This document shows, piece by piece, positions 1 through 11,800 of a stretch of 64,000 nucleotides of DNA. The notes beneath the pieces are model-generated. The model did not search any database, was not told the DNA's origin, and was given only the letters and a program-made list of their open reading frames with translations. Source of the stretch: Temnothorax longispinosus. Its lineage: Eukaryota > Arthropoda > Insecta > Hymenoptera > Formicidae. Positions within the stretch are counted from its first letter, which is position 1. Each line of letters begins with the position of its first letter. The position numbers and the translations under genes were made by a program. The stretch lies in NCBI RefSeq assembly GCF_030848805.1, contig NC_092358.1, forward strand, positions 27,323,720-27,387,719, given 5' to 3'.

Positions 1-338
1 GATATATATTTCTCAATTTGCAAATCTTTTTGAAGGTAGAATTTTTTGCTGAATATTGCTCTTTTGATGACAGTTCCATTCAACCTTTCGCGCATTCTGA
101 TATATAAAACGACACTTTCGCTTTTCGCCGAGTTTATCCGCTACTCTCTACGGGCACAGCCAATGTGTTAAGAGAAAATCGTTTTGCCCCCCCCCCCTTC
201 TTCTTTTGATTGTGCCAACTCCCCCCTCTCGGCCGGAAGACTCGATCCGGCTGTCGGCGCGAGAGAAGCACTAGGATGATGAGAGAGAGTGATGCCGTCA
301 CGCGCGGAATAATGATCCTTCCCCCGAAAGAGAGAGAG
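1..338 (-). other. trbl 3' UTR or downstream flank
   Basis: This stretch lies immediately downstream of the trbl stop codon at 339-341 and contains no open frame of interest. It has a C-run near 187-197 and GA-rich tracts near 281-290 and 331-339. The transcript end is not identifiable because the window starts here. Confidence 0.5.
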
Positions 339-3300
339 TCAGTCTTGTTGAGGATTAATAGATAGCTCTGGTACGACTTGGTCCTGGCACGAGGACCTAC
401 TGCCGGACGTAGGCGTGTATAACCGCAGCGGCTTCGACAGCCACGGGTGCAGCGGCACGTCCTCGGCGTACGGCCGCTCGGACGGCTCCTTTCGCAGCAG
501 CGAGCGGATCAGGCACTTGGCGCGCGGGCTCAGGCCCTCCGGCACGGCGAACAGGCCGCGCGAGATCTTGGCGAAGAGGGACGCGTGCTCGGCGTCGTTG
601 AACGGATAACGGCCCACCAGCATCGTGTACAGCAACACGCCCAGCGACCAGATGTCCGCCGCCTTGCCGGAATAGGCGCGTCCGGAGCGCAGCACTTCCG
701 GCGCGACATACGCCGGGCAGCCGCGCCGGTCGGTCAGCTTGTCGTCGTCGTTCTCCACGATCACCGCATCCTCGAGGCTCTCCAGGCGAAGCCGCGTTCT
801 GGAAAGAAGAAATGTCCGATTGGAGAAAAAAATTCGAGATTGCGATAACGTGATGATTACAAGCGATTTGCCATTGTCTCGAAGATAATCGAGTCGTGTA
901 TTCCTATCCGTTTTACCCGCACCCGCCTCTCTCTCTCTCTCTTTCTCTTTATCCGTTTAATTTTAATTTATTTCGCTTTTAAGATGTGAAAAGAATCATT
1001 CAATAGCCATGTGGGCGTACACCTGGACGAACGGCCCACCTAGATATCGAGAAGATCAAAGATCCGTGTCTTTCTCTCAAATGAGCCACGAGATAGGGCA
1101 TTAAACGTTGCAAAAGATTTACGGTCTTTTTTCCTTTCGGCGCGTCGTGTGAAATTCGCTCTCTGCGTGTCTCGGGCACGCGTTACGCCAAGTCCTGCAT
1201 TTATTATCGACCGGTTACGATCTACTCGCTCCCCGCGCGGTCTAGAAGCCGAGAGGATCGTGCAATCTTTTAATGCGCGCGGTCGGAGAGAGAGAGATCC
1301 CCGGTTTCGCCTCGCGCGCGCGCGCGTGTACTTTAAGTGCGCGCCCGAAGGCAAGGTATTTCAATTTAGCAAGAGGACACCGCGATTGAGCCATCGTTCT
1401 CTGCAGTCGTCGGCTCAGCGCGGAATAAGGCGCGACGAGAGAAGAAGAAAGGGCGAGAGATGGATGGAGAGTGAGAGAAAGAGAGGCCCGCTGCGCTGGC
1501 CGCTGCGTTGATCAACCTGCAACGCGGAAGTCGCGCGTGTACGTAATATTCTTGGCTCTTGGGTAACTTCTGAGAGCTCTCCTTCGACACGAGCACTCGT
1601 ATTCTCGCCCACGATGCCTTCGGCCGAGAAGGGGGCAGCGCGCTCGGGAAAGCGCCGCGTATCCCAGATCGTATATACGCCTCCTACAGAAGTACACATT
1701 CCTGTACTTATCGTTTCTTCGAGTCACTTACAGCGGAGATATTTTAGCCCTGACGAATGTACTTAAGAATTACTGGCTGTCCCATTTATTACAAAAATTC
1801 ATGTTGCGCTCAGTGAAGTAATGTAGTTGAAAGAGCGAGTAATCGAGAGAGACAAATCCCATATATACGCTAAATTGAAATTGCACTTCCTGAGAAATTG
1901 ATTTTGCCTTCGTAAAAGGTATGCATACTAATTCCGTATTAATTTATCACTAATACAATAGTGTTATCTCGTAATTAGAAATTTCTCATCATAAACACGT
2001 AAATGAAGAAATTTCTAACGAGAGAAACGTCTACTGATTAAAATAATGAGGTTCATCGCCAAGTTAAACAATACAATCCATTATATTCTCAAGCGTGTCA
2101 AAGAAATGATTCAGCCGTCAGCGCATCGAGACGCGTCGTCAGCGCGCATTTCGGAAGAGCCACGAGAGACGGAAGCGCGCCTTCGGTGAACGCACGCGTC
2201 ACGCGAGAGAGTCGTTACACGATCTTGACAATCCGAACGAGTGTCAATGGCCTCTTCTCTCTCTCTCTCTCGCGAGCAAATGAATCGAACGAACGCGATG
2301 GCACGCTAGGCCATCCGTGATGAACTAAACACGGCCGCCGCGGAGAGAGATAGATAGCGAGAAAGAAAGAGACAGAGAGGAGGGCATCGCACAGCTTTCT
2401 TCGCAAACTTTCACCCGTTCGCCGGTCGCGCAGCACGATATCGCTCCGGGTTCAAGAACCCCTCGGCGCGGCGGATACTAGACGCTATGTGATTTCTTAG
2501 ACAGCTCATGAAATTTTAACAAATGTCAAAAGACCAAAACGTTGGTGCTTTCAAAGCACCGATCTCCCCGGATGAAATTATCTAAACGCGAGGAACTTTC
2601 GTTTCTTTGTTGATATTATAATTGCAAAGCTCAATTCTTGGAAGAAGAGAGCCGCTGATATCACGCGAATCATTAATCAACGTCATTAATCAGTTGACTA
2701 CGCTCGCAGACGCGGCAAATTGATGTTTCCAACGGCGAGAGGTGGATCGCCTCGAGATTATTTTCGTCCCACGATTAAATTAATCTTCGTGTCGTACAAG
2801 GAAAATCCGGATCTAATAAACGGCTATGTAAATGCAAATGCCCATCCCGGGCGTAGAGAAATTGCTTTTTGAGCGGTTATTTATTCTGAAGCAGCCATCT
2901 CCTACACTTACGTTATCAATATCGAGTTATTTAGAATTTAAAGTATAGTTCGTAGCTGCAAAGTGAGCATTTAACGTTTCCTGCGAATACTTGAGTAGAT
3001 TACACGGATGTGCGCGTGCGAAATTCCCGAATACAGGTCTCGGGTCAATGTCCTGGATTTACAGTTTCAAGAATAGAGAGAGAGAGTGTGTGTGTCTCGA
3101 GAGCCCCAGAATCAAACGAGACACGACGATTTTACTCCGCGGGGATCGTTAACCCTGCGAATGACGATCCCACCGATTGAATTCGGTGCCGAACTGGACC
3201 AGCTCGGTGCCGTTGCGAAATGTGATGCGTGGCGGAGAGAAATCCGGCCACGAGATCGCGTTGAGATGCTTTTCACCGCGAGCCAAACGTCGTCGACGAC

Positions 3301-6300
3301 GACGACGACGACCAACGATGACGATAATAACGACGGCGCACGTTTTTGCCGAGACACACGTGACGCATTTAGCAATTACAATACTTAGGTCGAACTCTCC
3401 ATACGCGACGGCGCATCCGGGAAAAGACTGATTTGATCGCCTTAATCCGCCCATTGTCGACCGATGAGGTAAAGAGAAACCCACGCGGGAGACCCGCGAG
3501 CGAGACGGAGATCTCGGCGAACTTTCAGAAAGGGAGAAGAACGCGTTCGAAATCAATTATTGCGAGTAATTTTCTCTCAAAGTCGCAGGATTTGAGGGAA
3601 GATTGGCGGATCAATTTACCACGTTGGTTATCAAACTAGAGTTCAACGATTCAAGTTCTCGGATCCTCTTATTTCATAATTATGATTACCAAACTGTTCG
3701 TTAGACCCCGAATCCCGCACGTTATTGCAATCCTAAGAGGATTGCGCTTGATTATTCGAGGAAGGTGCGAAACTCCTCCCTCTCGGAGAAAGGGAGGAGA
3801 AGATGCCACGCGGCCGTCTCGGATGTCGGCCGCCTCGCGTCGCGGTGGAACCGAACCGAACCGAGCCGAGCCACGCGTTTCCTAATTATACCGACGTTTC
3901 AAAACCCCGCCGCAGCAGCAGCCGATGAACCAATATGCTTTTCTGGCTTGCAACATTCCCCGGACTCTCCTTATTCTTACGTATACGCGCCGCGCGCGGG
4001 AGCAGCAGAGCTCGCCGCGCGGTAGGAATGCGGATTGGCCAACAACGGACCGACATACGAGTCGATCTCCCGATCGCCGGCGTACACCGTGTGCACGACA
4101 CACACGCCCGGCTCGGCACGGCCTGACTCCGATCGGCTGTGCTGTGTTTTGCTCGTATGCGCCCGTACGCTCGCCTGTCCGCGCCTGAGTTCCGCGGCGA
4201 CACGTGGGTGCGTCGTATGTCGTATCGCGAACAGATAACGCCGCGCGAACGAGCTTCGCAAACACACCCTAAATCACTCGACGCGATCTAATGAAATCCC
4301 ACAGGGATATATAACGAGAACGGTCACGTTGTTCGTAACTCGTCAAGATTTGCAACTGTTTTAAGATTTGCAACGCACCTGTTTGGAGTCAAACTTTACT
4401 TTACGCGAATTTAAATTTGGTTTTGCACTATTTCGCAAACGGGATCGCTCCGTCTCTCGCTTCTGTTCAGTTTCTGAGAAAATATTTTGGCTTCTACGAT
4501 TATAAATAAGACATGGTGTTTGCATAATGAGATTTGAGTTGTAGTATATTTAACTTGAGTGATTGATATCGCTCTAACGAGAGCGATTAATATCAATCAA
4601 CCAATATTATACTTTCCCTATTCGATACAGAATCACGTGTGTTCTTGAATGAGTTTATTTTAACTGAGTTTTCAGACGATGACGGATGTAGCAAGATGCA
4701 ATGTAAAAAACCGCGTCTTGAAAGTATACGATACACCTACGTATATACTTTAGAGAAACGCGCTCTCCCCCTTGTTCGAGCGAGTGCACGACGCCACGCG
4801 ATCCGCGACGAATTGGTTCATATTCATTTCATTTCATTTCCATATTCGCTCGTATTTCTTTCCAGCACCGAGAACGGAGAGGTCACTCGCACGAGAAAAA
4901 ACACACTCGCGGCAATCGATTTCCCCTTCACTCGGAAAAGCGAACGCGAACCCTGCGCTATCGCGATACCCTTCGCTTCGATCCGGATGTGTGTCGCTTA
5001 TCTTATCACCTTTCAATTAATCGTCGCGGGAAAGATGCTCCGACTTTGATTGATTCTTTCCTCGACTATCATCGACGACAATTTACGCTGATTATTTATC
5101 TATATATCGTATAGTATTGCAAAAATATAAGTGACCGGAAATATAATACGAACTGATAAGAACTGAAAGAAAGCTCATATCCTTCATAACGTTTTCTTTT
5201 TTTTAAATGAAGCAAAATAGTTGAATTTAGATCTAGTCTATGACAGAGACGTAAATCATCGTTTCTACAAAGGTTTGATAAATCGAAAACTCGATTTCGA
5301 AAGCGAATTGGACGAAACTCAAACGCTGGTTAATTCAAAATAGTGTAATGATCTCCAATAAGAGTTTTAGTAATTTTTTATTCGTGATCTAAGTCTCCTC
5401 TTTTCATGTGTTAAATAAAAGTTAATAATTCTATAGGCAGGTATTGCTTTACTAGTTGGTTAAGTTAATTTGGAGTTTGGTCGAAGTCACTTTGAAGAAT
5501 CTAAATACTAAACTGGAAGGTATATTCTCACCTCGCCTCGTCGGCGAAAACAAACTTCCGGAGCTTGAGGTCTCTCAGCACGACCCCGTACTCGTGACAC
5601 GTCGCCACGGCCCTGGCCGCTTGCCGGAAGAGCCGCCTCGCCTCGGGCTCGCGTAGTCTCCTGCGTGCCCTTACGTAGGCGTGCAGGTCACCGTGATGGC
5701 CCTCCAAGAGGAGATAGCGCCGGCCTCCAGGTGCCTCCACCACGCCAGCCACGCCGCTCGCCGCGCCGGTGCCCTCCAGACGAAGGTGGGCTTGCAGCAA
5801 CGCCTCGCAACCTTTGTCGCCCACGGTCAGCGCCTGCAATCCGGAAATGCAAACGGAGTCAGCAACAAAGGCGATTCAAGTGTCGTCGTTAAAAAACGCC
5901 GGTTGAAAAATACGCCGGAAATGAACTCCAAAGATATTCCTAGATAGATAAAACGTTTCGTTCTCCTAAATGGAATTAATTATCACAATCATCTAATTGA
6001 TACGATCTTCAGTATTTATCCTGCGTTTAATATTCCTGATAAGCCTCTATTTTTGGAATGGGTATTCAATATTTTTCTGAAGCGCAAAACGACGGATGCT
6101 TCTGTCTTTTAACAAGCGTTCTTGATGGAAACTCGATACCGGCTGTATACTGTATTCGATTTCGGTTCGGGTGGAAATGAATTTTATCACTCAACGAGCT
6201 TCAATTATTCCAAGCGGATATCCTTGAGAGGACGATGCTCACTTCGCATACTTAAGTGACGATTATTTAAGATACGTGGGTTCTTTACCTAGTCATACGA

Positions 6301-9279
6301 CGTCGATCAATTTCGAGGTTAAAAATTAAACAATTTCTAGGTTAAAATTGCACATCCGCCCCAATTCTCCTAATTATTTTAATTAACGGCCAGATTCATA
6401 TACCAGATATCGATATCAAGGCAACTTGATGCGGTGGCTATATGAGTCTGGCATAACACTGATTATAATTAATCCTCGATAATATAATGGCAAATAGAAA
6501 ACTGATAGAAAATGTAAAGGTCTAACCGACATGAATTATTTGTAATTATAAATAATGCTTTTTATCGACCTGTGTCAGAGCAAAAAAACTTTCTGAAAAC
6601 TACATACAACGGACGAAATCGGACGAAATCGTCGATCACCTTTGAAACTCTGCTCGTCCAGCTGTTCATCTCTCTGGCTCGTGTCGAAACCTGACACCGT
6701 TTCGACATTCGAGTCTCATTAGTTTAATAAGAGCACCGTGCATTCTTTACGAAATCGCCCCGATCGGCCATCGAACGCCGCTTTTGTAATGCTCCCAACT
6801 CAGAAAATGCGCCGAAAAACTTGTTCGCGTTTTTTTTGGGGGGGAGGGGGGAAATCGAGAGAATAAACGTATACAGGAAAAATCAGCTCTTTTCGGGTGA
6901 ACTCAACAAAGTGTTATCTTATCTTATTTTATAATTTCCAGCAACTTATCAAGTACGATATAAATAATTTATAATGTGTATTTTTGTATGTACGCTGACA
7001 AATATAAACTTTAAAACCAAAACGTACGTATAATTGTATCTGTTATTGTATTTAATTAAGGTTATTGTATATTATATTTCTCGCTTTATCATCGGCGTTG
7101 GCCCTTATTTGCCTTTAATTTTATTTAATTTACTTAATATATCAAATGAAAATTACCTCTTCCCTCTTATTTGCTTCACAGGGAAACTTTTTCGACGCAA
7201 ATAAAAATGACGATGAACGCGTTCTATTTATGGACGCGTTCTTATCTCCAACTATATCGAAGAGCTCATGGCTTTGGGGGTCTAGTGCTCGCGACCCTCG
7301 CCCCCATTCTCCGAAATAATTGTGACCCCTATTTTTTTTTCTTCTGAAATCACAATCGCAAAACGCGGACACGCTTGCGAAAGCGTGGCAACGCTCTCGT
7401 GCGTAATCGTCAATTAAATTAAACGGCCGCGGCTTTAGAAGCGATTATGAATAACGGACAGCGTGTGGCGATACGCGACGGATGTGCGAGGCGAGAGAGG
7501 CGGGCCGCGGGGTGACACAGCCTTGTGTTTGTTCGCAACGCCGATGATGTAAGCGGCTCATTGTATAACGCACGGCGATTGTAAAATGTTAATGGAAAAC
7601 GCGACGGGGAGGAGCGGGTCCACGTGCCGGTCCGCGTGTGCGCGCGTTACGTGACAGCTCTTTTCGAGCGACTTGCCGAAGGAGAGGAAAAAAAAGGAGA
7701 ATGAAAAGGAGAAATGCTGGAGAAACGTTTGAAATCCTTCCGATCGCGAAATTCCGCGATACGGCGCAAGTCGACACGAATAAACATAAACGCCCCCCCC
7801 CCACCCCCCGAAGAACAGGAAACGGCTTACACGCGCGCGTGTTACGTTTGCGTACCTACTTTGCGCGTTGGCCTATCTATCTAACGAGGTCCGTCCGCCT
7901 CCTCCCTGTTATCGACGCAAAACATTGAAATCCAGATACGAAGCCACGGTTTCGCGTTACTTCCGGAAGTCATAGCGCGGATAATCCAATTTGATTATCG
8001 GAGCAACCGATGGGTTTTCTTTATTCCTTGACATCGCCCTTGACTCACAAAAGCCGGTTTCGCGTCGCGAACGAGCGAGTATCTTATCGAACGGGTATCT
8101 CGACGGAAATCGTTTTTTTTTTCCTCTCCCATCAATTAGGGAAAGAGGTCGTCTAGATAAGGATTAATTGAGTCTTCCTCGAGGAAGTTGTAAGCGTTTC
8201 CCAGACGAGCGGGGAGGGCCGCCCCGGCTCGGTTGCGTCGTCGTCGATCTCGCAACGAGCTTCACGGTGGAAGCTTCGATCGATCCGAACATTAGCGGAC
8301 CGTTACGTCCGTGTGCCCTATTATATAACGCCACGGCAGTTGGATGGAAACTCAGCAGCTGCAGTGCGCCGCGGATGCATCCACGTGCGATGGCGCGCCG
8401 TCGCCTTTATATGCCGCGCCAGTGCTGCATTATACGGCAAAAAGCTAATTGCCATCGGAATATTGCGAAACCTCGTTATTTATCGCGTTAGCCATTTTTG
8501 CCATTATTATATAAGAATGCCGCGTGGAATATCAATTTTTTTTCATCTATATAATACCTTTAATACCTTTTTAATTCCTCCGACGCGTTAACAAAATATC
8601 TGAGGCAAGCAATCTCCGATATAATGTAAAAAATAAATCTTAAAGTTATACTGCTAGTTCTCTCAATAGTATACCATTGCTAATATTGCTAAGTATTGGC
8701 TAATATGGGGAAGAAGTTATTGTACAATATTTAAACATTAGGGTATAAGTGGGTATAAAGTTGTCCCTCCTTATTTTATACTCTTCACCAATTCACGCTA
8801 CGTGTAAGCTGTTGATATTGCAAACTTTTAATCAATGGTTCGTACTCGTCGTTAAGATTTATAAAAAGCTAGAGCGAGTGCCGCAATCTTCAAGCTATCC
8901 ATCTTCGAGCTGAGTCGACAAAAATGATAAACCGACTCGCAAGGATCTCGATACTGACCTTGGCGACAAGTTGCTGACCGTTGTGCACGTCGAGGCACCG
9001 ATAAAGGGCGCTACCCTCGGCCGGACCAAGAAGCAGGAATCGATCCCCCAGTATGGTCGGTCGGGTCGGTCCCCCGCGAAGGTCGGCTGGCATCGACTCG
9101 CAGCTCGAGAAGACGCAGCTCGGCGGCACCACCGCGCTGCTCTCGTCGCCGGCCGGCTGCTGCTGTTGCTGCGGCGACGGCTGCTGATGGATGACGTCCT
9201 GACTACTGTTAGGACCGACCGGGTACTTGCCATTGTTGCTGCGGGTCGGTACTTGCAGAGGCTGCCTGGCCACTCTCAT
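339..9279 (-). CDS. trbl: Tribbles pseudokinase (TRIB1/2-like), 3 coding exons
   Basis: Coding exons are 9279-8959, 5833-5532 and 798-339, predicted 360 aa. Junction phases agree (AAG|GTCAGT to GCAG|GCG, and CGAG|GTGAG to CCAG|AACG). Tribbles proteins are catalytically weak kinase-fold scaffolds that bring substrates to the ubiquitin ligase COP1 and bind MEK/AKT. Seen: VAK lysine at residue 107; catalytic-loop remnant LRDLKLRKF (about 193-201) with His lost; the DFG metal site replaced by SLE (215-217); YVAPEVL and a SGKAADIWSLGVLLYTMLVG helix-F region; HPWL (325-328), the site equivalent to the MEK-binding HPWF; and a C-terminal DQVVPE (347-352), the COP1-binding motif. Length fits vertebrate TRIB1/TRIB2 (about 340-370 aa) and is shorter than Drosophila Trbl. 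I chose the ATG at 9279 because the open frame further upstream only translates a CA/GT repeat. The 3' UTR runs off the left edge. Confidence 0.94.
799..5531 (-). other. trbl intron 2 (about 4.7 kb)
   Basis: The intron is bounded by GTGAG at 5531-5527 and CCAG at 802-799 on the minus strand. It holds GA/CT-rich microsatellites (about 932-952, 2257-2273, 3077-3086), a (GAC)n run at about 3293-3325 and CpG-rich stretches at 1.1-1.7 kb and 3.1-4.3 kb. A short hairpin lies at 4561-4600. Open frames here are compositional and show no recognisable domain. Confidence 0.75.
5834..8958 (-). other. trbl intron 1 (about 3.1 kb)
   Basis: The intron is bounded by GTCAGT at 8958 and GCAG at 5834 on the minus strand. 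It is mostly AT-rich, with a CpG-rich block at about 7.35-7.9 kb and G- or C-homopolymer runs near 6837-6850 and 7793-7808. A small foldback occurs at about 6388-6452. No coding signal is seen. Confidence 0.75.
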
Positions 9280-9290
9280 GTTGCGCGCCA

Positions 9291-9363
9291 CACACAGACA
9301 CGCACGCACGCACACGCACGCACGCACGCACACGTACACACTCGGTGTGTGTGTGTGTGTGTG
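9291..9363. repeat. Back-to-back (CA/CGCA)n and (GT)n microsatellites beside the trbl start codon
   Basis: On the plus strand an ACAC/ACGC array (9291-9338) is followed after a few bases by about ten GT units (9344-9363). The two arrays are complementary. On the trbl (minus) strand they would form an AC-rich arm followed by a GT-rich arm that ends about a dozen bases upstream of the chosen ATG at 9279. Confidence 0.85.
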
Positions 9364-11413
9364 TATCACTCGACGCAGCCGTTAATCCCTCCCGCCGGCG
9401 CAGCGTTCCGTATCGTGTTCCTGGTCCACGCGATCGTGGGATTACAACAGTTGAGATGCGTTGAACACACACTCGGACTTACAATTAGCACTGGATATTA
9501 CGAATCGAGTGTCCGACATTTGTACGTACAAAGAGCACGCTGACGGCGGGTTTCGCGAGACGGTTTCGGCTCCTCTAATCTCTAACGCGTTAACTATTAG
9601 AAATATCACTTGTGCTTTTGGTGACCCCGCGCAGTGTCGTTTCGCAGTGTTGCGCTGGGTCCTTGGACGGAGAGAGATCTTCGTAAGTTATCAGTCGGTC
9701 GCTCTCGAGAGCTGATCCTGTAACACGAAAAAGAGATTATTGTAGCGAGGGCCAGTTATCTTAGAATAAAATAGAATTATAGAGGAAGCGTAATTCGTGT
9801 GTTACGCTTTCGAATAAAAAAATACGAGGCTATACACAAGTCTATTTCGATATATTTGCCACCATTATCTCTTTTATTTAAATCCAAAGCACAAAACCTC
9901 ATAATTATCATTGCGCAACAGTCCGCAATATAATGTACAACTAATGTAATATTTTGCAATTGGATCGAACGTGATTTTTTCGTATTGAAGAACCGAAACT
10001 GAGGACAAAACGTTTAACGCGGACGCGAATATCCGGATCACGGTAAACCGGCGAGCGCCACTTTCACGTTCTCCTCTCAGAGGGAACGCTACATCCCTCC
10101 AGTTAAAAAAGAAAAGACATCTCCGGTAATTCGCGCAGGTGGCCCTGGCCAAAATAGAAGGAGAGGCATGGCGCACCTACACCACAATTACGCCTACGCG
10201 TCGTCACACACGCACATACCCACCCGCACGATCTGACGTGACAACTGACAACGACGACACACGACGCACAATAGTTCTGTTTACGGGGAGATCGTAATAT
10301 GATTCACGGACAATTTCAAAATACGACACGTTTCGACATTCCCGCGCCTCATGCGCAATTCTCACACGGTGTAGAGAGGGAGAGAGCCTGTGTAAGGTCA
10401 GGGGTATTCGCGCCGGGGTACAGGGACGGCGGCGAGTCTCGCGGCTAGCCCCAAGCTAATTTCCGGTCGTGCGTCCGCGTCATGAACGTCGATCGTTTCG
10501 TTTTATCGCGTCACGTAAGCGTGAATATCCTTTTTTTTCTTCTTTTTAATAGAACGTAGGGACGGATATCGATGACGCGTCGATCGTCCCCCCACGAATT
10601 TAGAGAGCGAATGCAAATTTATCTGAAAGTCGCGAGAGAAAGCGTCATGCTATGCGCTCACTTTCCACGTATACGCAAAAATTACGGCTGAAGCGATCAA
10701 GAAAGTGAAACTCAAATTATCTTCTAATGTGATAAATCGTGGAATCGTAAGAGTCTGTGATTCTTTTGATACCCCGGGTGACATTGACGGCTCTCGGTCT
10801 CGGAGGTATCGGACGCGTCTTCGCTCAGCCGGCACTGGACCGGACGAACGAAGGTAACCGGCGACGAGGGAAATTACGTGACGATTTTATGAATGATCGG
10901 ATGGCAAAAGGAGAGGCGGCACACACACACACACACACACGTGACCGGCGTGACGCGCCCGGCGGCGACGATAATCGCGTAGACGCGAAACGGCGCGTTC
11001 ACGCTCGCGAAAGGAGGATGTACTACCCCTCCCCAATCCTCGCCCTCCCCCGAGGGGACCGGGGTACACGGTCGAATTTATTCGTGACTGCCTGAAATAG
11101 TAGCGGGCTGCGATGATCCACACTCGCGGCGCGATGACTCACGCGCGTAATTTTATCGCTAAATGCTCTCCCTCGCGCCCCCCTTCACCCCCGCCACCAT
11201 CCCCCGCCGATAAGTGTCGATGACACGTCATTGATCCACGATGTTTACAAAACAATACACTCCCGCCCCGACGCATCGTCGAAATCCGTGGTGATGGTCG
11301 CGCGAGAGCGAGCGCATATACTTGTTCGCGGATCACACGTGACTTGTCCGCCGAGGGGGTACAGTGTTACCCCCCCCCTTCACCGTTCAAGTTTCGTCGG
11401 TCGGATCAAACGC

Positions 11414-11589
11414 CTAAAGGCCATTGCACGTAACAAAGTTTTAGTCATAATTGTAAGGCCGTAAAAGGAAATAGACCAATCACAGTCGATTATTCTCCTT
11501 GAGCTCGAAGAATAATCGAGTGTAATTGGTCTATTTTCTTACGGCCTTACGATTATGACTAAAACTTTGTTACGTGCGATAGCTTTTAG
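11414..11589. mobile_element. Foldback (MITE-like) element
   Basis: The element is a near-complete palindrome of about 176 bp. The left half from CTAAAGGCCATTGCACG and the right half ending CGTGCGATAGCTTTTAG are reverse complements along about 80 bp with a few mismatches, including GTAACAAAGTTTTAGTCAT and its complement. The centre is near 11501-11508. It has no coding capacity. The family is not named. Confidence 0.8.
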
Positions 11590-11633
11590 TTTGCATTCCG
11601 ATATCGGAATCCCGTTTCACACGGCAACTACGG

Positions 11634-11800
11634 CAAGTATAAACATTATCCATTTTTACCAATGTAGATTAACTTTAATCTCGGTTTAACTTGCTTTCTA
11701 TCTTTTTCTAACTCTTAGAACTAGGAAAAGATGACAGGTAAGTTAAACGGAGATTAAAATTAACCTGCATTGATAGAAATGGACATAAGTCAGACTTTAT
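11634..11800. mobile_element. Second foldback (MITE-like) element
   Basis: Two arms of about 70 bp are imperfect reverse complements. The left arm has AGTATAAACATTATCCATT, TAATCTCGGTTTAACTTG and TATCTTTTTCT; the right arm has AGGAAAAGAT, AAGTTAAACGGAGATTA and AATGGACATAAGT. The unpaired centre is about 12 bp. It lies only about 45 bp from the preceding foldback and has a different sequence. Confidence 0.7.

Noticed and set aside
2440..2470. GGGTTCAAGAACCC, resembling a tRNA T-arm (B box)
   Set aside because: The sequence is a symmetrical stem without a proper T loop, and no A box or acceptor stem fits around it.
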